From assembly GCA_008711295.1 (NCBI GenBank), contig VUYV01000090.1:3030917-3094916 (forward strand): 64,000 bases of DNA, given 5' to 3'. A program made the translations under genes and the position numbers. The notes below the pieces were generated by a model, which saw only the letters and a program-made list of their open reading frames with translations, was not told the DNA's origin and did no database searches. This stretch comes from Anarhynchus alexandrinus. Lineage: Eukaryota > Chordata > Aves > Charadriiformes > Charadriidae. This document shows, piece after piece, positions 34,031-44,700 of this stretch (its first letter is position 1; each line of letters opens with the position of its first letter).

Positions 34031-36802
34031 GAAGGACTTACTCAAGGTATTTTCCTGGCACTGCTACTGTGGCTGCAGGGTGAAGGCTACTGTTCCTCCC
34101 CTGCACCACCAAGCGATGCATGTTTCAGCATCAGAGTGAAGCGCAGGATCAGAAAAAAGTAAGTGTCACTCAAAAACTGCAGGACTGAGAAAAATTAGAG
34201 GGCTTCCTTCTGCCTGCGAAGTTTTTATGTAGACAGCAGAGGCTGATGTGAAACATCCATGTGGGATGGGTGAAAGGAGAGCTTGCTGCTTCCTAGAAGT
34301 CCCATGGTTGAGGAATTTTTGTGAGATAGCTTTACTTCAGGGAATTTCAAAATGTGTAATGGCGATGTGTGCTACTGGATACCACATGTGGTATACCTGA
34401 TGCAAAATAACCTCTGTGTGAGAATATGCTGGAGATGTGAGGAACCTCAGCACCAGCTGTTTACAGCTGTCAATCTACTCCTGCTGCTCTAAGTGAATTG
34501 CTAAAGTAAACACAGCCCATGCTGGTTTATTCACTGCTTGCAGACAGAACAAAAACTGTAATAGTCTGTGATGCACCATAATTTTCCATGAAAATATATT
34601 CCGTAGCACCCTGAAAGCAAAAATACTGTATTTAAATGAGATTCACAGCAGTGTATTTTATTGACTTTGAGAGACAGATTCAGAAAAAGAGGATTACCAA
34701 GCTGAGACTAATAGCTGCGTTCAACGTACTCAAATTTACACTAGTTTACATTTTAAGTAAGAACTCCATCTGTAGGGGGAAAATAGCACTTAAACACGTT
34801 TTACTTTATTGTATAGTGCCACCTAGGGGTTAAAGCTTTTAAACTTTAGAGTGGCAAAGGCTAGGAAGCTCTGTTAATAGCAGAGAAAGTATTTCTTACA
34901 TTAAATCATTTGTATTTTGGAATTTACTAGGCAAACAAAGTGCTCCGAGATTTCCATACTGTTGTATCTGGCAAAAGAAAAACTGCCACAGTTCCCTTTG
35001 GAGCTGGCCATAGTCTTCTCTCTCTTCCATAGTCTGGCAGCAATTGGGGATGTCGCAAATCCTGATTTTCTCCTCTGCTAGCCAGGTCTTGCTCATATGA
35101 TCTGTATAGCGGTTATCTACATCTGCTGCTGCAAGGCCGAGTAGGAGATTGTTGTCATGCTGGTTTTAAGTGGGCAAGAACTTAAAATAGAGCCTTGAAA
35201 AGTTTGCTTTGTGAGGCAGAGAGGAAACCCTGGCCTACTTCTACTTAATCTAGCCTACTAAAGGAAGGTTCGGTACAAGGGAGGAATGCTCTCTGTCTGT
35301 GAGCAGATATGCTTTATTCCTCCTGAAACTTCCCCCCCCTCCCCTTGCACATTGCAAATTACAGTTGGCTCCTTTTGGCTTCTTTTGATTTAGCCTAGAA
35401 ATGGGCAAAAGAAACTTAAAAAAAACCTGCCCACCTCTGTACCATGTTTGTTTTTTCAAACTGACTTTTGGGTTAAAAGCCTGAATTGTGGTCATTTCTT
35501 TCTTGAAAGTCCAAAACTCCAGGAGAGGTAATATTTTAGAAAAAGTGGGGTTTTTTTCACACACTTTTTTATTCTCTCAAATGGTATTTGATTTTATTCT
35601 GTATCTTCTACAGCAGATGGCGTACCTGCCTTGCTGAGACCAGACACTCTTTCTGTGATCTGCTCAATTGGCAAGGTCTGTTATACCTCAGGCAGAATGC
35701 AAATTATAGATACATGTAGTCAAGAAACTCCCTCCCTGTCCTTAGAGGAAGGTAGTGATGCTATCACAATATTTTCCAAGGAAAAATATCAATAACATTT
35801 TTGATTGCATGGGTGTATGCTTGAACTGTAATGCTATTGAAGGCATGTGTCTCTTCCCTTCCTTCAGCATCCCACACACTCATAAGCAATTAAGATTTGA
35901 TTATTAACAAGGAGGAGGGAAAAACCTGATTTTTTGTGTTAAGTTCCTTTTTAAAATCACCCACACTGAAAAAAGAAAAAAGACCAGCTGACAAAAATTG
36001 CTTGGTCTGGACCTTAGAAATGGAGAAAAAAAATTATTTTGGAACTACAAGCCACAAACGTGGCAAAATGATGCTGTAAGATATACCACAGATTGCTGTA
36101 AGTACCACTCAGGTAAAAAAGCCCTGCGGTGAAATCACAGCATGACGGATAAAGCAAACTCTTATGACTGTCCTCTAGATGTCATGATGTAGAAGAGACG
36201 AGAAGCTGAATACCAGGGTGGCCATATTTGCAGTTGAATGAGCTTTGACAAGATCGTTAAAGAAAAATGACAGTAGGGAATAGTAAATTCATTGTGGTGC
36301 CCACCTTGATGCAGCATGCTCCAGAACGAGCAGACTACTGCTTAGATACTGGAGATAAATACCATACCAAGCCTGAGAGAAAGGGAGACGAACATTCACG
36401 TCAGGTTCCCATTACACATTCTTGCTCTGTCACTCAGAGTGGATTTTTGGTGACCTTCTTGTTCTGATAAAAGTCGGAGAGAATATGCTGTTACACCAGC
36501 AGTACAGCGCTTTTGCCTTTATATGTTCTATTGCTTAACAAAACAGCATGGGTTTTACACATATATGTATGTATATAAATACTCATAAAAATAAATAAAT
36601 ACATAAAATGCCACATAAATAATTACAGTGGTAAATATATACACATTACAAAGGCTTGCTATTACAACTTTATTGGCAGATATTCTCTAATACAGATACG
36701 GCCCAACAGGCTGGGCCAGCAGCTCCTTCTTACAAAAGAAGATACAACAAATTCAGTGACTTGAAATAAGATACTTATGAATGAGGATTGCAGGATTCTC
36801 TC

Positions 36803-36818
36803 ATATATATATATATAT
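36803..36818. repeat. (AT)n dinucleotide repeat
   Basis: The sequence is an uninterrupted run of AT units. Confidence 0.85.
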
Positions 36819-37859
36819 GTCTAAAAGAAAGTTTGATGATCAGCGTTTAGCGAGGAGGAATTGGAGAAATGGTGATTAATAGAAGCCATTAAACATAATT
36901 TGGAATATTCAGAATTTCAATTACAAAATAAAAAGAATAATCCTACTCTTGAAATTCCTGAAATCATGTTTTCAGAATTTTTCATTTTGCAGGGCCTGGT
37001 TCCTTAAAAGCTGTGATGGTTTAAAGGTGTTCAGAGCTGGTGTGTCTAAAAGCCTGTTTCTTTCTTTCCAAGTGTACTCCTCTGTTAAACAAAGTATCAC
37101 CTTTCCATACAAACCCCACCTCTCTGAGGTGCCCAACAGGACAGTAGAGGTAGGGAAAACATTGTAGCGGGAGGCCTACCTCAAGAAGAAATCCTGCTTC
37201 CACTAAATTGCTTTTGCCATCAACTTCCCCAAGGACAAATTTCATCCTCAAATTTGGTCTTTCTTGACAAACGTTGTCCACCTGGCAACAAGGTCAAAAT
37301 CATATAATGCAGAATCTGTTAATCAGAATCAGGTGTATCCACACCTACTGTCACAAGTAGAAAAACAAGTTTAACAGGAATAAATGAGGAAGGGGGCAAG
37401 TCTTGGAGAACCACATCTGGAGAAATAATACCAGAAAGTGTTCCCATATTAACAGATGACAAAATTATGGAAGCAGTGTCTTACAGGAACCCCACTGTGA
37501 CACAGAGGAAGCACAGAGAAGAGCACAGTGATGGAAACCCACATTCATAGAATGGCAAGGAAGGGTAACTGTCCCTGTGTCTCAGAAGCTCGACTCCAAG
37601 GGGCAGAAACACAAGGGAGCCTTTTGGTGCCTGAGATGGGACACCCCTGGGGCCCTTTCTCCTAACCTCATCCCACCTCCCACTGGATAGAACAAGGGGG
37701 AGTCACAAGAGAAGGTGCCTCCTCTGGGCTCATCCATGGAGTCCCTACCCCCAATGGTCAGGACAACATACAGCTGCTGAGCCTACAAAGGTACCTTGTA
37801 GCTTAAACACTATATAGTATATCCAAGTCACGATAAACATTTAAGAATTGTTAGTATTT

Positions 37860-37878
37860 ATGACACCACCAGTGTCAT
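37860..37878. repeat. Short perfect inverted repeat
   Basis: ATGACAC, five bases, then GTGTCAT: a 7-bp stem with a 5-base loop, just downstream of the minus-strand ORF at 37,950-38,192. It may be coincidental. Confidence 0.5.
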
Positions 37879-37949
37879 TTATCCCATGTCCGGTACTTTA
37901 ATGATGAAAGATAGTGACAACAGTAAGCAATGCTAATTGGAGCCCTCAC

Positions 37950-38192
37950 TCAGATGAGCGCTGAATTGCGGCGTGAAGCCAGACTTCCCCAGGTCTCCTG
38001 GGGCTGGAACCGGTGCTCGAACATCCATTTTGGAAGGAATTCCAGATGCGGGCACCAGGCTGCCTTATCGGCCTTCATTCCTGTGGTGATGAGCACCGTA
38101 ACAACACTTAAGACAGTCAGGCTGATCATCCACATAAAGCCACGTACACTAGTGACTATTTTTAAGGTTTTCTCGTCACCAGCTGGTGACAC
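37950..38192 (-). other. Possible small membrane-protein ORF or divergent exon next to the CNOT10 promoter
   Basis: A minus-strand frame of 80 codons ends in TGA at 37952-37950. It contains a hydrophobic segment MWMISLTVLSVVTVLITTGM and then a Trp-, Phe- and Arg-rich tail. The first ATG is at 38135 (61 codons, weak Kozak). Alternatively the segment could be a terminal exon, since CTTCCTTCAG ends just above 38192 and could serve as a splice acceptor. An ATTAAA lies on the same strand at 37902-37897, about 50 bases after the stop. Against it, the plus strand is also open here (88 codons, 37930-38196), and I know no family with this sequence. The role is unknown; a divergent transcript from the CNOT10 CpG island is plausible. 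Confidence 0.3.
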
Positions 38193-38429
38193 CTGAAGGA
38201 AGCCCCCGGGTCACCACTACCAGCACCGGCTGCTCCAGAGGCGATCCCAGCACGTCTGAACAGGGCCAAAAAAGACTAAGTTCGGGGCAGCGGCCGACAC
38301 TCGCCGATCGATTCAGAGCGGCGGAAGAACCGAAAAGTAGCCACGCACTCACGGCCCTGACCGCTCCCCCACGGCCACCAACATGGCGCCGCGCCCCCAG
38401 ACGGCCCCTAGGGCGGGGCGGGGCGGGGC

Positions 38430-38440
38430 GCGCATGCGCC
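38430..38440 (+). promoter_or_regulatory. NRF-1-like site
   Basis: The palindrome GCGCATGCGC directly follows a row of GC boxes in the CNOT10 island. It matches the NRF-1 consensus. Confidence 0.6.
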
Positions 38441-38489
38441 TCAGCACAGCGCCCATCCCTCCCCGACGGCAGGAAGCGCTGTGGCGTCC

Positions 38490-38497
38490 TGACGTCA
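38490..38497. promoter_or_regulatory. Full CRE palindrome
   Basis: TGACGTCA is a perfect cAMP-response element (CREB/ATF family). It lies about 260 bases upstream of the CNOT10 start codon, within the island. Confidence 0.65.
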
Positions 38498-38744
38498 TAT
38501 GCGCGGTCCCCCAGCAACGGCCGGACGTCGCGAGGCCGCCGGGAACCCGGAAGCGGCGGGCGAATAGGAGCCAGTGGCGCAGTCAGCGGGGCGGGCTCGG
38601 CGCGCGGAGGACAGCGGCGGCAAAGTAGTCCCGGGGGGGGGCAGCGACCGGTTGGAGGTGGTGCGGTCAGCGCTTGCCGCAGCGGGGGGGAGCCTCGGGC
38701 CTGTCGGCACGCTCGGGCTGCGCGGCGGCACCGCAGCGGCGGGG

Positions 38745-38755
38745 GAGATGGCGGC
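38745..38755 (+). promoter_or_regulatory. YY1-like site over the CNOT10 start codon
   Basis: GAGATGGCGGC overlaps the initiator ATG. It parallels the YY1-type motif over the DYNC1LI1 ATG. Another core, AACATGGCG, lies at 38380-38388. Confidence 0.55.
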
Positions 38756-38769
38756 GGACAAGGTTGCGG
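38748..38769 (+). CDS. CNOT10: CNOT10 coding exon 1
   Basis: Encodes MAADKVA plus the first base of an Asp codon, followed by a GTGAGT donor at 38770. The context gggGAG-ATG-G has G at -3 and G at +4. The frame is open upstream, but only a GTG near-cognate and no ATG precedes it in frame. Confidence 0.93.
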
Positions 38770-41700
38770 GTGAGTGCGAGGGGAGCCGCCGCGGTCCGCC
38801 GTGTCCGTCTCGGGCCTGGGCCGCCTGGTGCGGAGGGATACGCTCCCGCGCGGGGGGCGGTGAGTGCCGGTACGTCCCGGGCGGAAGGAGAAAGTGCGGC
38901 TTGGATTGCTCAGCGCTGTTTCCTTCCGCCGAGGAAGTAGTGCCCCCCGCGGCGGCAGGACTGCGGGCCACCGCCGGCGGCCGGTGTGAGGTGCCGGAGA
39001 GGCCCGCCGCCTGTGTGCTGGCGGGTCACCGGCTGGGTCGTGTGGGGCTGAGGCCCTTCGCCCCCTCGGCGAGGGGGGCTGAGCTGTTGCACCCTCCTGG
39101 GCTGGAAGGGGTCGGTGGGGAGAGCGCTATGGGCCTATTGGCGGGGGAGGGTGTCTCCCAGAGCTCAATAACCGCTACAGAAGTTGAGCTTCTGGGTTGA
39201 TTTGTTAAACTGGGGGAGTCGGGAGGTGCTGGGGAGATTTGAGCGCTTCGTGTTGCCATTTGATCTCTGGAGTTTGGTCCGGTTCCCTCTAAGTTGCCAC
39301 TTTGGTTTCAGGGGATGAGTGGGTCTTTCCTACCCTCGGGCCTGAAAAAGTGCTGTAGAGCGAAATCACCGAAATTAAAAAGTAAATCATCTTATGGTAA
39401 ACACACAAAATAAATCTCAAATACAGTTGCTGTGTAACTCATTAGCATTGATAAGCTATTGCTCCTCCAACTCCCATAAGAATACCCTTCATGCGAGAAG
39501 TCCTCTTTGCAGGAAAGGTCCTTCCCTCAGATGGCAGCTCAGCGGGGACGGAGATGAGGGCGATGTGGAGGAAAGCCAAAGGGATTTAGTAGTGTTCTTT
39601 GGGTTTCTTTCAGTGGGTTTTACGTGGTGGGAACATTATTTAAAATGGCCTCAAGCATTTTTTCTCTGGATGCTAAATATGAAAATCCTCACTATCTGAA
39701 AAAGATAGTGGGAAAAATTAGTGTACTGTACTGAGTGATGTGTACTAAACTATCCTGTGTTTATTTATAAGCACTGTAAGTGTCTCCTAAACCACACACA
39801 AAAATATTTTTTTATATTGTTGTTGTTGGAAGTGTTGAAGGAACTTTTCAGTTATGCTTTCTTGAAAGTATATGCCCAAATGAATCTAGGACATGAGCTA
39901 TGGCAAGGTGTTCTACATACTGTGCTTGCTCATAGCAGTAAGTCACAAATAACTTTCCACTGAGAAGTGTTTGCATTTCATTGTACAGTGTTGAAGAAAT
40001 CTGTTATATTTATACTAGTAGAGCAGTGCTTCATAGAAAAATGTAGTCTTGATGCCACAAACTGTCATTATCTTATAAAGGCAGAACACTCTGGCTGATC
40101 TTAATACCTTTCAAAATGCCTTTGGAGCAAGAGCCATGTGATAGATTCCTCCCCTTCTAAGGAAGAGATTATCCCCCTGCCTGTAGAGTTTGGAAATAAA
40201 AAATAATTCCAGAGATGCTCTGGTATTCAACAGCACAGTTCATGCAATATGTAATTTACAGGGCCTAGGAACAAGAGAGCTCAGGAACAGCAGTCCTTGG
40301 AGATATGGAGAGCAGGTACGAGAAGGATAACCATTGCAGTCACTCTCCAGGTGTCTTCGCCTATGCGTATGTGGGAAATGGGGCTTCTTGTTACTTATAT
40401 GAAGTTGTGGCAGCAAACTGATGAGGAGAGTGAGCTCCCTTTTCAGGTGACAGTCTCATGCTTTTCCTTGTTCTCCTCTCATAGAGCCAGTTTTCCCAAA
40501 GCTCTGTTGTCCACCGTGATGTAACTTCTCCAGTAGGAACAACTGCCTGCTTGTGCAAAGCAAACAAGCCTCTGCAATGTAGTGTTTCTGCTGCTTAGCC
40601 CCAGGACTGCTAACTAGGAAGACAATTTCCTGACTTGCTTCTTTAACTTCAGGCTCAGTGCAGCAGCTTCCTCCAGATCAAAACCTGAGCCGTCGAATTT
40701 TACATCCTTTCCCAGGTTGCCCCTTTTGCCTCTCATCACTAGCCTGGCAAGTATTAGGTTTGGAGTTATGAAAGTTTGACAAAAAGAAAAGTTAAGCAAA
40801 CAGGTCCATGTGGAAATACAATTTACAGAGATACACTTTTTTAATTTACAGAGTCCTGTCATTTGTGAAGCAGAGAATCTGCACAGTTTCAGATATTTCA
40901 GCTGATAATTGTAGCTACTGGATACAGCTATGGATAGGAGCATGTTGGTAATGCCTGGTGTGCCATGCGTTACCCACACCACGTGCTTCTGCAAGAATGC
41001 CGAACATGACTAGATCTGAGTGAGCAAGGGGCATGCTTTATGTTTTGCCAGGGAACAATGCACCTACCTCTTTCATTTTCAAATGCCTCAAGAAATATGG
41101 AAGTAATAGTTTTATTTGCAAGCACTTGATAGCCATTTGCAGCCAAGAGAGAAAGACTACTTTTTTTTCCCCCCGTTTAAGTGGAATTGGAGGGTTCTTT
41201 TCAGTGTCTTGTGCCAGCCAGCTTTTGGGTGACTCCTGTCTGTGAGATCTCTCGATAATAAAGATCAACTGAAGCAGTAGATCCTGGTCTAAACAAGTGG
41301 CAGGATTAAAGTAGATTAGAAGGACATTTAGCTCTTTAACAGCTTTCAAGTGTGTTTGGGGAAAAAAGGGTAGAAAGTCACCAAAATGTTGTTTTTTCAA
41401 ATAAAAGAGCTATGCTGTGAACTACACCAGCTGGCCTTTCGTTTTATTATTTTTTGATAAGCTTCCAGTTCAGGTTTTGCAAACCTGCTTTGTTTACTGA
41501 GTCGCAGTAGGTACAGTTGATCAGATTACGGCCATAAAACTGACTTTATAGGAGAAGGGACAGTTCTGTTTTTGCTTAAAGTAGTCCCCAGTTTCATTTT
41601 GGTGGTTTTTTTTAATATACCAGCAAACTTAGAGACATAGTGAAATCTGTAGACCTGTCCTGATTTTTCCCTAGGAAATACATCAAACAGCTGTATAAGT

Positions 41701-44700
41701 GGTGCTTTTATTACACAAGTTGGACAACAGTCTGTTTGGTTTATCTTTCACTTAACTGAAGACGTTTTCCTTCAGGATTCAGACTTCCATAAGCCCACCT
41801 TCATTTGAGATGCTTGTTTTATGGACTTACATACAGTGGCAGTAATCACTAATGCACTTGGTAGTTGATGGCACTCTGCTAGGTAAACCTGTATGTGAGG
41901 AACCTCTAGACCAGACCAAGCGTTATCAACTTCAAAAGTTTTAGAGTCTCAAGTCTCTACGCTATGGTTACTTTAACTAGCATAATCTGAAAGGCGTGCT
42001 GAGCAAGTAAAGCAGGTAATGTAACTGTTAGTGAGAAAGTTTGAGGAAAGATGCGTTTGCTTATTTGCTGCTGTTCTAGAGATTCTTGGAGGGTGATATC
42101 TTTCTCTTCAGCTGTACAACCACAAGATATAGAGCAAGAATCAGATCTATTCTATATTTAGCTTGAAGGAGAGGTGCTTCTCATTCCTTTCCTCTTTTAC
42201 TGCAAAAAAACCTCAGCACATCAAAAATTTTCTGAGCTTTTTTTGTGTTTTAATTCTCTCTCCTGCCTTTCCCTTTCAAGGAAAGGAAGTACAAGTGGTG
42301 TTGATCAATGCCTTATGCACAGTCAGATTTTATAGCAGGTGCATGCAGTTCTGCAGCCCCCTGAGGATCTCTCTCTCCAGAGTACTGAAATTGCTGAATC
42401 CTGAATTTTATCTAAGTCACAGTGGGTTACTTTGTAACTCGCGGGTGTAAGATTGTTGAGATTTTAGAATCTCAACTTTGTTGGCATCTTGATGCAGGAT
42501 GAAAGTCGCAGCCAAATATTTACAGTTCTTGCTCAAATGTGTTATTGCATAGGGCAATGGAAGGGATTTTGCTATCTTCCCAGGAATAAGCACAAACTCT
42601 GAACAGATCACTAAGTCTGCATTATTCCTACTGTGGATGTTAAATGATGAATCTTCCGAGGTTTGGTTGCCCCTTGCTTTTGTTTGTCTTATATTTGTAA
42701 ATTTTCATAGTAGTAGCAGACAATCCAGATATATTGGCAATGATGGGGAATGGATTTTGCAGTGGAGCTCACAGATAAGTGTTTTCATCTGTTGAAAGTG
42801 AAAACAAAATTAGCAGAGTTTGCATTACATCTGTGAATTCCAGGGGAGAGAAAGAAGACATGGAATTTACAAAGCCTACCTAGCCTATTAAGGTACCAAA
42901 AGGTAGGTTAGATCAAAGCTGCCACTATGAAATTAAAGAAATAATTTTCTGCAAAAGTTGAAACTGTTGCTGGTTTATAAAGCTCTTGTTTCAAAAACAT
43001 TAAATAATTTTGTGTGTTCTGGCACATGAGTAAATGCTTCTAGGCATAAGCTGTCTGGTGTGGTGGTTGTGTGGTGTTTTGGGTTGTTTTTTTTTTTCCT
43101 CTGGTAGTTTGTGTTTAGTACAAGGAAGGGTTTGGTGGGGTTTTTTTCAGCTTTGACATGGAATGTCTGTACTATGGTTTTTAAAGCAAATTCACTGAAT
43201 TCTTAATTGCATTATGACAAAATGGTTCAGTAGACTGCTTTCTGAAAAATATGCTCAATAGTGACTAAAAGGTAAAACATTAGGAATTCTATGTCAAAGA
43301 AATTGAAGACAATTAAAACCTTATTATATTGCTATATAAATACTCAAAGGGGCCACCATCAAAATTGCTACATGCTGTTCTTGTTGTCTTAATCTGGAAA
43401 AAGATATAGTAGAACTGGAGAAGATTCTGGGAAAAGTCATGTGAGGAAGATGCAGAATAAACTGTGCCTGTTCACCTCAGAAAAGAGATGGTTCAAAGAA
43501 AGATCTGTAAGATCAGGAGTGAGGCTGAAAAAGTGAATAGGCAGCACTTGCTCATGTCTTGCTATTTAGATAGCATTTGATGGAGTACATTGAAGAGTAC
43601 AAAAGTATAGACAGTTTAAAAAAAAAAAATCAGGTCTGTCAGTGATTGTTAACAATGATGGTTCAAGTGCAACTCCTTATTTAGGGAGACTTATTCTTCC
43701 AAAGCAGGGAGCTGGGTGAAAGTTCTAGTGTTTACTCTGTTTTTTGTGTTGTTCCCTAAAGCATCCCTTGTTTGCTGTTTAGGAGGCAGCATACAGGATG
43801 CATGGGTTTTTCATCTAACGCAGTGTGGTATTTATTCTATGATGTGTGGCCTTCACTGCTAACTTTTGCACAAATTAAGACAATCCTAGTGTATGGTTGC
43901 AGCTTTAAAGAGATATCTAAAATGTATGCATTGTCAGTTATCTTGCAGGACTTTAGTTATTGATTGAGCACAGTAATTTAGTTAGGATTACTACATTTAC
44001 ATTTTATGGAGAGGAATTCACTAGGAGTATAGATTAACTTGAGATATTTTAGTGTGGTAGGGAGACAGTGCTGCAGTTTTCTGGAAAATTACTTGTACTG
44101 ACAGGAGGATCTTGAGAACGGGAAGAAACAAAATTTTTAAGATGAATAGCTGTCATCATATTTGCAAACTGTCTTGTAATCTTCTGTCCACTTTACAGAT
44201 CAAGGTACTGAGAAACATGAAGGAGCAGGTACTTCTGGGATTACTGATCAGGAAAAGGAATTGTCAAGCAGTGCATTACAAGCTTTTTTGGTAAGACAAA
44301 GCCAAACTCTGAGACTTCTAATTTACCACATAACTGCTAAATGGCCTTATATAATTATTTTTCCTGTTTTCTTAGCACAGTTGCAAATCTGTTAGCAGGA
44401 TATTATTTTTAAAAGTAGCACTAGTTGTGTGTCAAGCCAGCACGTGCATTTTCTGTCTGCTATAATGTGAGGAGACTGAAGGGGATACTGGAACGAAGTA
44501 CACAAGAGCACATTTAATTTCCTCAAAACTTAGTAGCCTTAAAAGCTATATGATGCGTTAATTAGAAGAAGCAGGCAGCTATTCTGTATCAGTGTGATCT
44601 CTCCGAAGAATCAAGCACTTCAAGCTAAAAATGTTGTGTTAAAGGGTTTAAAGGAACCACATGTGTTTAAAAAACAGCAACCAAACAAACCTTTTTTGTT

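Larger units (their letters stand above)
34031..37890. other. Intergenic upstream of CNOT10, no gene recognised
   Basis: AT-rich sequence with simple repeats at about 36.55-36.61 kb (tatgtatataaat, aataaataaata) and an (AT)n tract at 36,803-36,818. ORFs are short. No transposon could be named with confidence. Confidence 0.6.
38190..39150 (+). promoter_or_regulatory. CNOT10 CpG-island promoter
   Basis: This dense CpG block spans the region upstream of CNOT10 exon 1 and the start of intron 1. It has consecutive GC boxes (gggcggggcggggcggggc, 38411-38429), an NRF-1-like gcgcatgcgcc (38430-38440), a full CRE tgacgtca (38490-38497), an ETS-type ccggaag (38547-38553) and YY1-type sites. No TATA box is seen. 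This set is typical of housekeeping promoters. The exact start of transcription is not determined. Confidence 0.85.

Noticed and set aside
37540..37570. Possible reverse-oriented CR1 tail (ttcatagaatggcaagg)
   Set aside because: Only about ten bases match and the flank does not continue into CR1 sequence.
38574..38747. In-frame N-terminal extension of CNOT10
   Set aside because: The frame is open for 58 codons upstream of MAADK, but it begins at a GTG with no ATG in frame. It is GC-rich leader with no family similarity, so the ATG at 38748 is kept.
38574..39200. Long GC-rich ORF of 208 codons running through exon 1 into intron 1
   Set aside because: It is open only because the CpG island has few stops. 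The exon 1 donor at 38770 interrupts it, and downstream codons do not resemble CNOT10.
40614..40994. 126-codon minus-strand ORF in CNOT10 intron 1
   Set aside because: No ATG-supported start, splice structure or family resemblance. Antisense to an intron and of a length expected by chance.
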